NCBI GenBank assembly: GCA_958348565.1
Contig: CATVZP010000099.1
Coordinates: 1-7,206, forward strand
Direction: 5' to 3'
Length of the DNA: 7,206 nt
Origin: an uncultured Collinsella sp.
Lineage (GTDB): Bacteria; Actinomycetota; Coriobacteriia; Coriobacteriales; Coriobacteriaceae
In this document: positions 1 through 4,350 of the stretch, piece after piece
Layout of the letters: the number at the start of each line of letters is the position of its first letter
How positions within the stretch are numbered: the stretch's first letter is position 1
The notes under the pieces: model-generated
The model's input: the letters and a program-made list of their open reading frames with translations, nothing else
What the model was told of the DNA's origin: nothing
Databases searched by the model: none
Made by a program: the position numbers and the translations under genes

Positions 1-749
1 TCATGGCGCATATGAGCGGCCAGGCAATGCTCAACCACGACCGCATGGTCAACGTGCGCAGCGCCGCAGACATTCGCCCCGCGCTCAAGGACGGCAAGGT
101 CGCTTGCATCCACACCATCGAAAACGCCACGTTTTTTGCCGAGGACCCCGCGCTGATCGAAGTGCTCAAGAGCTTGGGCGTGCTTATGTCGTCACTCAGC
201 TGGAACGCGCAGGGACCGCTCGCGAGCGGGCACGATACCCACGCCGGCCTCACCGCTGCCGGCATCGAGGCACTTACGCAGATGGAGCACGCCGGCATGG
301 TACTCGACGTCTCCCACCTCAACGATGAGTGCTTTGACGAGGTTGTCGCCCACGCCACGCGCCCCTTCGTCGCCAGCCACTCCAACTCCCGTGCGGTTTG
401 TGGCGTCAAGCGCAACCTCACCGACGACCAGTTCCGCACCATTCGCGACATGGGCGGTATCGTCGGCCTCAACTACTGCAGTGAGTTCCTTTCCAACGAC
501 GCAACCGACAAGACCGCCGCAGACGTCACCTTCGACCAGCTGGCGGCACATATCGAGCACTGGCTCGACCTGGGCGGCGAGGACGTCATCGCGCTCGGCG
601 GCGACTGGGACGGTGCCACGGTGCCCGCTTTCCTCTCCGATGCCAGCATGATGCCCGAGTTCCAGAACATGCTTTCCAAGCATTTTGGCAAGACCGTGAT
701 GCAGAAGCTCAGCAGCGATAACGCGCTTGCCTTCTTTGAGCGTTATTAA
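1..749 (+). CDS. M19 family (renal-dipeptidase-like) dipeptidase, C-terminal part, runs off left edge
   Basis: This is a membrane-dipeptidase/M19 zinc peptidase that hydrolyses dipeptides, probably in the cytoplasm. The first complete in-frame codon starts at position 3 and is an ATG, but family members are usually 310-400 residues and the N-terminal HxD zinc motif is missing, so the gene very likely begins outside the window. Numbering from that ATG, the visible family signature is: E40 in CIHTIEN (the bridging glutamate), H105 in LDVSHLND, H126 in FVASHSNSR with R130 as the substrate-binding arginine, and LGGDWDG (199-204) matching the conserved G(G/S)DFDG acid motif. The end, SSDNALAFFERY, matches the usual DN-x2-R/A-F tail. 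All catalytic elements present in this part are intact, so nothing suggests a pseudogene. The stop is TAA at 747-749. A hairpin follows 16 bp later, which suggests the transcript ends here. The substrate is unknown. Confidence 0.88.
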   Translation, partial: MAHMSGQAMLNHDRMVNVRSAADIRPALKDGKVACIHTIENATFFAEDPALIEVLKSLGVLMSSLSWNAQGPLASGHDTHAGLTAAGIEALTQMEHAGMVLDVSHLNDECFDEVVAHATRPFVASHSNSRAVCGVKRNLTDDQFRTIRDMGGIVGLNYCSEFLSNDATDKTAADVTFDQLAAHIEHWLDLGGEDVIALGGDWDGATVPAFLSDASMMPEFQNMLSKHFGKTVMQKLSSDNALAFFERY

Positions 750-765
750 TTTCACGTCCCTTGAG

Positions 766-801
766 CGGGCCGGCATGCCGAACGGTCGACATGCCGGCCC
801 G
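766..801 (+). terminator. GC-rich hairpin after the dipeptidase gene, possible terminator
   Basis: A perfect 12-bp inverted repeat (766-777 with 790-801, arms CGGGCCGGCATG / CATGCCGGCCCG) encloses a 12-nt loop. It starts 16 bp after the dipeptidase stop and ends 22 bp before the next start codon. There is no T-tract after the stem, so it is not a canonical intrinsic terminator. It could act as a U-less terminator, an mRNA 3'-end stabiliser or an operator dyad. Confidence 0.45.
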
Positions 802-811
802 TCCCCAACCT

Positions 812-817
812 GAAGGA
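812..817 (+). promoter_or_regulatory. Ribosome binding site GAAGGA that decides a TTG start
   Basis: GAAGGA lies 6 nt before the TTG at 824. The two upstream candidates in the same frame (TTG 761, ATG 791) lie in front of or inside the 766-801 hairpin and have no comparable site. This argues for TTG 824 as the true start of the metallopeptidase. Confidence 0.7.
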
Positions 818-823
818 CCGCTT

Positions 824-1600
824 TTGACGCAGCAATTTACGATTACCGTATCCCGACCGGATGGCACATCCATCCCCGTCGTCGTTACCAAAAAGCGCGT
901 CAAGAACTTCAACCTACGCATCACATCGAGCGGTGAGGCCCACGCCAGCGCACCGCTCGGCGCCAGCCGCGAGCGTATCGAAGCGTTTGTGAAGCGCAAC
1001 AGCGCCTGGATTATCAGCCGACTTGACCAGCGTGAGCAACATCAGGCGACAGCGCGAGAGCCGCTCAGCCCCTCGTCCATCATTGCGCTTTGGGGCAAGC
1101 CCATCACGGTACAGGACGCACTCGATCACAACTTTGCATCACCCGCGCCGCGGCCCAAGCAGGCCACCTTCGCAAGCTTTATGGGTACCGACGAGCCAAG
1201 TGAGCGCGCGCAGGCAAAGCAGCGCACAGCCCTCGACGGTCTAACGCCCAAAGAACTCCAGACCCGCATCGACCAACTCTATGCATCCGAGGTCACCGCA
1301 GCGCTACGCGACATTGTGCACGCGTACGAAATCGCAATGGGCGTCACCGTGGCCCGCGTCTCCGTGCGCAGCATGAAAACGCGCTGGGGCTCATGCACGC
1401 CCAAGACCGGAGCCATTCGCATCGCACGCGAACTTGCCGCCTATCCCATCGAGTGTCTCGACATGGTTGTCGCCCACGAGCTCGTCCACTTGCTCGAGCC
1501 AAGCCACAATCAGCGGTTTCACGCTCTGCTCGACACGTACTGCCCCAACAATAGAGCTCTGTCGCAGCGGCTCAAGCAGCCACCCCTCAACAAGCTCTAG
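824..1600 (+). CDS. YgjP/DUF45-type M48-like zinc metallopeptidase
   Basis: This is a predicted cytoplasmic zinc metallopeptidase of the YgjP-like (DUF45, PF01863-type) family, 258 residues from the TTG start chosen on the GAAGGA site; the cellular substrate of the family is not well known. Residues 1 to about 70 form the N-terminal strand-rich segment, with VTKKRVKNFNLRI as the typical 'R..KN..LRI' stretch. Residues about 71-140 are a charged and proline-containing linker (SPAPRPKQ). The catalytic half carries MKTRWGSC (184-191), a hallmark of the family, and the zinc site HELVH (H218, E219, H222) followed by PSHNQRFH with H228 as the likely third ligand. No signal peptide or membrane segment is seen. 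The gene ends 6 bp before the converging folB stop codon. All key residues are present and the length is normal. Confidence in the family is high, in any biological role low. Confidence 0.88.
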   Translation: MTQQFTITVSRPDGTSIPVVVTKKRVKNFNLRITSSGEAHASAPLGASRERIEAFVKRNSAWIISRLDQREQHQATAREPLSPSSIIALWGKPITVQDALDHNFASPAPRPKQATFASFMGTDEPSERAQAKQRTALDGLTPKELQTRIDQLYASEVTAALRDIVHAYEIAMGVTVARVSVRSMKTRWGSCTPKTGAIRIARELAAYPIECLDMVVAHELVHLLEPSHNQRFHALLDTYCPNNRALSQRLKQPPLNKL

Positions 1601-1606
1601 CGTCGA

Positions 1607-2092
1607 CTAGCGCACGCGCTCGATCTCGACGCCACAGCTTGCCAGGGGCAGGCCAACAGGAGCCCACGGCTTATCGAGCTTGATGCGCACACCAAGCAGC
1701 GAGGGATAACGCCGCAGCAGCATCTGGGCTGTCCCCTCGGCTGCCGCCTCGATGAGCTTAAACGTATGTTCGCGCAGATAGCCGTCGACATCGTGGCACA
1801 CCGAGCCGTAGTCAATCGAGGCGTCCAGGTTATCGTGCTCCCCCGCTGCACGCAGATCGGCATAGAGCACCAAGGACACGATGAACTTCTGGCCCAGCGC
1901 GTTCTCCTCGGGATACACGCCATGGTTGGCAAAAACCTCAAGCCCATCAATGACAATACGGTCGGCATGGCGCAGATCGTCATAGCTCACGTGGGGAACC
2001 GCCGTTGCGGTGGATATTTCGCCCCTTCCACGGCGGGCGAGCTCGGCGCCTTCAGTCTTGGTTGCATTCTCGGGCAGTTTCTTGTTGCTCAT
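1607..2092 (-). CDS. folB: Dihydroneopterin aldolase with a 44-residue N-terminal extension
   Basis: FolB converts 7,8-dihydroneopterin to 6-hydroxymethyl-7,8-dihydropterin plus glycolaldehyde in folate synthesis; it works as a cytoplasmic oligomer. The aldolase domain starts at about residue 44 (ADRIVIDGLEVFANHGVYPEEN). The active-site glutamate corresponds to E63 in HGVYPEENALGQKF, the DNLDASIDYG stretch (88-96) is the conserved segment before the long helix, E115 lies in KLIEAAAE, and the catalytic lysine is probably K141 in RIKLDKPWAP. FolB proteins are usually about 120 residues, whereas this one is 161. The extra N-terminus (residues 1-43) is polar, charged and rich in Ala/Glu/Arg, with no recognised domain. 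The ATG is supported by a strong GAAGGAGA site 8 nt upstream; a GTG at codon 36 is an alternative with a weaker site. It is the last visible gene of the leftward group, 43 bp after the HD-domain gene. FolP and FolK are not in the window. Confidence 0.9.
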   Translation of the reverse strand: MSNKKLPENATKTEGAELARRGRGEISTATAVPHVSYDDLRHADRIVIDGLEVFANHGVYPEENALGQKFIVSLVLYADLRAAGEHDNLDASIDYGSVCHDVDGYLREHTFKLIEAAAEGTAQMLLRRYPSLLGVRIKLDKPWAPVGLPLASCGVEIERVR

Positions 2093-2100
2093 CGCGATCG

Positions 2101-2108
2101 TCTCCTTC
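2101..2108 (-). promoter_or_regulatory. Strong ribosome binding site of folB
   Basis: On the minus strand this reads GAAGGAGA and sits 8 nt before the ATG at 2092-2090. It matters because it supports the long form of FolB rather than a start at the beginning of the aldolase domain. Confidence 0.7.
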
Positions 2109-2135
2109 GTTTAGAACCCCGACCGCGTAAAATAA

Positions 2136-2717
2136 CTACACGCGAATCGACAGGTTCTTTTTATCATCGCTCCAGTTGCAAGCATTGCGCGCGGGGCATG
2201 CAAAGCAGGCGCGCGACGCTTTGTCGGCTGCATAGAGCAGACGCTCAAGCGGTTGGCTGTTCACGCGCAGCTTTCGATGGCCCAGAATGGCCGTCTTAAT
2301 GGCTGCGGCATCGGCCGGCTCAAACGCCACGTCATCGGGCATGCCGCCGAGAATCGCATCAGCGACGCGTTCGCTTGCAACATCATGGGATATACCCGAT
2401 TCATACTGTTCATCTTTGCCGATATCGTGAAGAAGTGCCGTGGCGTAGATGATCTCGCGGTCAAATTCGAGCTGTTCCTCGAGATTCTTAATCCACATAA
2501 TGCGCGCGACATCCAGCAGATGGTCAATACCGTGGCGGCAAAAGATGCGCCCCGATTCCAACTGTGCAATGTTGCCCAGGTGCCGCCGGAACAGGCCATT
2601 GGCACAGATGTAATCGATACGAGGCATGACGCCAAAAGGCGCCAGGCCCGAAGCCATAAAACCGCGACGCGACGTCCCCTCATCGGTCTTCGATGTAAAG
2701 TCGTTGACGACCCTCAT
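2136..2717 (-). CDS. HD-domain phosphohydrolase family protein in the folate cluster
   Basis: This is a predicted metal-dependent phosphohydrolase of the HD superfamily, 193 residues if translated from the ATG at 2717. The HD signature is H66 (in RHGIDHLLDVARI), H97-D98 in LLHDIGKDE, and D165 in YAADKASR. The C-terminus carries a cysteine cluster C171-x2-C174-x5-C180 followed by NWSDDKKN, which I recognise as a conserved tail of a clostridial/actinobacterial HD family whose members are often found beside folate genes; its biochemical function is not established to my knowledge. The start is uncertain: ATG 2717 lies 2 nt after the folE stop (translational coupling is likely), but the conserved part begins near M31 (ATG at 2627-2625, MPRIDYICANG), giving a 163-residue alternative. 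Neither start has a strong ribosome binding site. Its position between folE and folB suggests a role in processing dihydroneopterin (tri)phosphate, which is an inference from context only. Confidence 0.85.
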   Translation of the reverse strand: MRVVNDFTSKTDEGTSRRGFMASGLAPFGVMPRIDYICANGLFRRHLGNIAQLESGRIFCRHGIDHLLDVARIMWIKNLEEQLEFDREIIYATALLHDIGKDEQYESGISHDVASERVADAILGGMPDDVAFEPADAAAIKTAILGHRKLRVNSQPLERLLYAADKASRACFACPARNACNWSDDKKNLSIRV

Positions 2718-2719
2718 GG

Positions 2720-3277
2720 TTAGCGGTCCAGCATCCTAAAGAATCGCTCCTCGAGCGACGGATCGGTCTCAAAGATGCCGCGGCGAGCGAGCGTCACGGT
2801 CTTGGTGCCGGGCTTTTGCACGCCACGCATCGTCATGCACATATGCTCGGCCTCCATCAACACAATCGCTCCCTGGGGAGCAAGATACTCCATGAGAGCA
2901 TCGGCAACCTGTGCACACAGCTGCTCCTGCAGCTGCAGACGACGGGCATAGACCTCAACCGTGCGGGCGAGCTTGGAAAGCCCAGCCACCCGACCGTTAG
3001 GGATATAACCAATGGCGGCCTTGCCATAAAACGGCAGCAGATGATGTTCACACAGCGAGTAGAACGTGATGTCGCGCTCGATAACCAAATCGTTCGAAGC
3101 GACGGCAAAAGTTTTGGACAGGTGCTCCTCGGCACTCTGGTCCATACCGCCGGCAATCTCGCCATACATACGGGCAACGCGCGCCGGGGTCTCCAGCAGG
3201 CCCTCACGAGTTGGGTCCTCGCCTATGCCCTCAAGCAACAGCTTAATGGCGGCCTCGACTTTTTCCTGATCGACCAT
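2720..3277 (-). CDS. folE: GTP cyclohydrolase I
   Basis: FolE converts GTP to 7,8-dihydroneopterin triphosphate and formate, the first step of folate synthesis; the same product can also feed queuosine synthesis. The protein has 185 residues, normal for the short bacterial type I enzyme (FolE, not FolE2). The zinc ligands are visible as C76 and H79 in SLCEHHLLPFYGKAAIGYIP and C147 in EHMCMTMRGVQKPG. The N-terminal helix segment GEDPTREGLLETPARVARMY (19-38) is characteristic, as is GLSKLARTVEVYARRLQLQEQL (99-120). The ATG at 3277 has GTGAGG 5 nt upstream. The gene follows nrdG by 66 bp, with no terminator or convincing promoter seen in that gap, so transcription from the nrd promoter is possible. 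It ends 2 nt before the HD-domain gene. The enzyme works as a cytoplasmic decamer in known relatives. Confidence 0.97.
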   Translation of the reverse strand: MVDQEKVEAAIKLLLEGIGEDPTREGLLETPARVARMYGEIAGGMDQSAEEHLSKTFAVASNDLVIERDITFYSLCEHHLLPFYGKAAIGYIPNGRVAGLSKLARTVEVYARRLQLQEQLCAQVADALMEYLAPQGAIVLMEAEHMCMTMRGVQKPGTKTVTLARRGIFETDPSLEERFFRMLDR

Positions 3278-3343
3278 CTGGGCCTCACTTTTCCGATTTT
3301 GCGTTCGCGCTATGGTACCACGCCGGCACGCAACCTCTGCCAG
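3278..3343 (-). other. nrdG-folE spacer, no terminator seen
   Basis: This is a 66-bp gap on the minus strand. I find no stem-loop with a T-tract and no hexamer pair with acceptable spacing. It contains the folE ribosome binding site (minus-strand GTGAGG, 3283-3288). The absence of a stop signal is compatible with nrdG and folE being on one transcript. Confidence 0.4.
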
Positions 3344-3925
3344 CTACATAGTATGGGTCGAATAGACCGGATCGTCCCGCCAAAGCTCCACAGCATCGCA
3401 AAGCGCAACGCCCTCACGTGCAGCACGAGCGCGCGTGGCGTTCATGTCGATCACGCGCTGATTGCTCGAGCCCCTAAAGCGCAACGAGATATCGTACAGA
3501 TCCTGAACGAACGGGCCGTCCACCAACATGTCGAGGCAGGCCAGGATACGGTCCGTCACCTCGGTATGATGACGGCCACCCGGCATAAGCTCCTCGAGCA
3601 CGTCACCGGTAAAGCACCAAATGGTCTTGCCCGACCCAGCAGGATAGGCCGCACGCACGCGCTCGATAAAGTCAACAAGCCCCGCCTGATTCTCGGGCTC
3701 CATAGGCTCGCCGCCCAGAATCGTCAGGCCATCGATAAAGGGATGATCGAGACTCTCGATAATCTTATCCTCGACGGCGCGATCGAACGGCTCGCCCGCA
3801 GCAAAGTCCCACGCGACAGAGTTAAAGCAATTCTTGCACCCACGACGGCACCCGCTCACAAACAGAGAAGTACGAACGCCTTCACCATCAGCAATATCGA
3901 AATACTTAATGTTCGCGTAGTTCAT
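3344..3925 (-). CDS. nrdG: Anaerobic ribonucleotide reductase activating protein (radical SAM activase)
   Basis: NrdG uses a [4Fe-4S] cluster and S-adenosylmethionine to place the glycyl radical on NrdD under anaerobic conditions. The protein is 193 residues from the ATG at 3925, which fits the family (about 155-200). The radical-SAM cluster motif is C26-x3-C30-x2-C33 (SGCRRGCKNCFN), followed by GGEPM (71-75), the SAM-contacting segment. The C-terminal part has FVQDLYDISLRFRGSSNQRVIDM, the usual 'GPF...LRFRGSSNQR' signature of NrdG. The start is set by the family N-terminus (MNYANIKYFDIADGEGVRTS) and a GGGAGAG site 6 nt upstream; the open frame continues 52 codons upstream, but that part crosses a foldback repeat and is not NrdG-like. 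The gene lies 425 bp downstream of nrdD on the same strand, an unusually long gap for these partners. Confidence 0.96.
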   Translation of the reverse strand: MNYANIKYFDIADGEGVRTSLFVSGCRRGCKNCFNSVAWDFAAGEPFDRAVEDKIIESLDHPFIDGLTILGGEPMEPENQAGLVDFIERVRAAYPAGSGKTIWCFTGDVLEELMPGGRHHTEVTDRILACLDMLVDGPFVQDLYDISLRFRGSSNQRVIDMNATRARAAREGVALCDAVELWRDDPVYSTHTM

Positions 3926-3931
3926 AAGTAA

Positions 3932-3938
3932 CTCTCCC
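3932..3938 (-). promoter_or_regulatory. Ribosome binding site of nrdG, abutting a foldback
   Basis: The minus strand reads GGGAGAG, ending 6 nt before the ATG. It overlaps the self-complementary CTCCCGGGAG (3934-3943) and lies only 2 nt beyond the foldback arm ending at 3941, so RNA structure could influence access of ribosomes. Confidence 0.65.
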
Positions 3939-3940
3939 GG

Positions 3941-4024
3941 GAGGCCGGGACATATCTTCCCGTCCTCAAACATTCTCGGCCTTCGGCCTGCGAAACTGCG
4001 GGCGGGACGATATGTCCCGGCCTC
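3941..4024. repeat. 84-bp foldback (25-nt arms) upstream of nrdG
   Basis: Arms 3941-3965 and 4000-4024 are inverted copies with two mismatches; the outer 16 bases (GAGGCCGGGACATATC) match perfectly. The 34-nt interior contains a further small hairpin, GGCC-TTC-GGCC, at 3979-3989. In the nrdD-nrdG transcript it would form a long stem directly before the nrdG ribosome binding site. No T-tract follows on either strand, so a standard terminator is unlikely. It may be a copy of a dispersed palindromic element or an mRNA processing/stability element. Confidence 0.75.
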
Positions 4025-4089
4025 ATGCAAAGGGTAACTCAATGAACGAAGCGAACATCGAGCATAGGGTTCGAGGTCCAATAAATACT

Positions 4090-4103
4090 CAGCTGCAGCT
4101 CAA
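4090..4103. repeat. Direct repeat copy 1 (CAGCTGCAGCTCAA)
   Basis: This 14-bp sequence recurs exactly at 4124-4137, with the two copies 34 bp apart start to start. The core AGCTGCAGCT is itself palindromic. It lies in the nrdD-nrdG gap between the two foldbacks. The function is unknown. Confidence 0.6.
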
Positions 4104-4123
4104 CCGCCATCGCAAGTAAATCG

Positions 4124-4137
4124 CAGCTGCAGCTCAA
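4124..4137. repeat. Direct repeat copy 2 (CAGCTGCAGCTCAA)
   Basis: This is an exact second copy of the 14-mer at 4090-4103. The spacing is about three helical turns, which would allow binding of a protein to the same face of the DNA, but no known operator matches it. Confidence 0.6.
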
Positions 4138-4202
4138 ATTATTTCCGCTAAGAACTTCGAGGAGTGAGCAGACCGCATGCCGCATCTCAGCTACATCAAC
4201 TT

Positions 4203-4339
4203 GGCTGCCCGTAGCGAGGCCCCGGACCTTTGCTCGATATGAGTTCCGCACGAACAGGAGGCGCCAGTGGCGCCTCCGTCGTGAGCCAGGACTGTCCGAA
4301 ATAGCGAGTAAAGGTCCGGGGCCTCGCTACGGGGCAGCC
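4203..4339. repeat. 137-bp near-palindrome (foldback) immediately downstream of nrdD
   Basis: The outer arms 4203-4236 and 4305-4339 are inverted copies that differ by one deleted C and one substitution over 34/35 nt. The centre holds a perfect 9-bp hairpin, GGAGGCGCC-AGT-GGCGCCTCC (4257-4277), extended by CACGA/TCGTG. The intervening flanks are partly complementary, so the whole unit can fold into one long stem. It ends 11 bp after the nrdD stop codon. No T-tract follows on the minus strand, no target-site duplication is evident, and no transposase is encoded. It could be a small mobile-type repeat, or an RNA structure separating nrdD from nrdG expression. Confidence 0.8.
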
Positions 4340-4350
4340 TGGGATGGTTA

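Larger units (their letters stand above)
3926..4350. other. 425-bp nrdD-nrdG intergenic region
   Basis: This region holds no gene I can support with confidence. It contains, from right to left on the minus strand, a 137-bp near-palindrome, a 14-bp direct repeat pair, and an 84-bp foldback. No good promoter for nrdG was found: the minus-strand TTGAGC hexamers within the direct repeats lack a -10 element at 16-18 bp. A 70-codon open frame (GTG 4251 to TGA 4039, minus strand) crosses the left palindrome arm and has plausible codon use, but no recognised family and no clear ribosome binding site. Confidence 0.6.

Noticed and set aside
2816..3931. A 371-codon plus-strand frame antisense to folE and nrdG
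   Set aside because: It crosses two well-supported genes and their spacer, and has no recognisable motif or ribosome binding site. It is a codon-bias shadow.
3926..4081. In-frame N-terminal extension of NrdG up to 4081
   Set aside because: The extra 52 residues cross the foldback repeat and do not resemble NrdG; the family N-terminus and a good ribosome binding site fix the start at 3925.
4203..4339. The palindrome as an insertion sequence or CRISPR unit
   Set aside because: There is no transposase, no target-site duplication and no repeated spacer pattern; only a single foldback is visible in the window.
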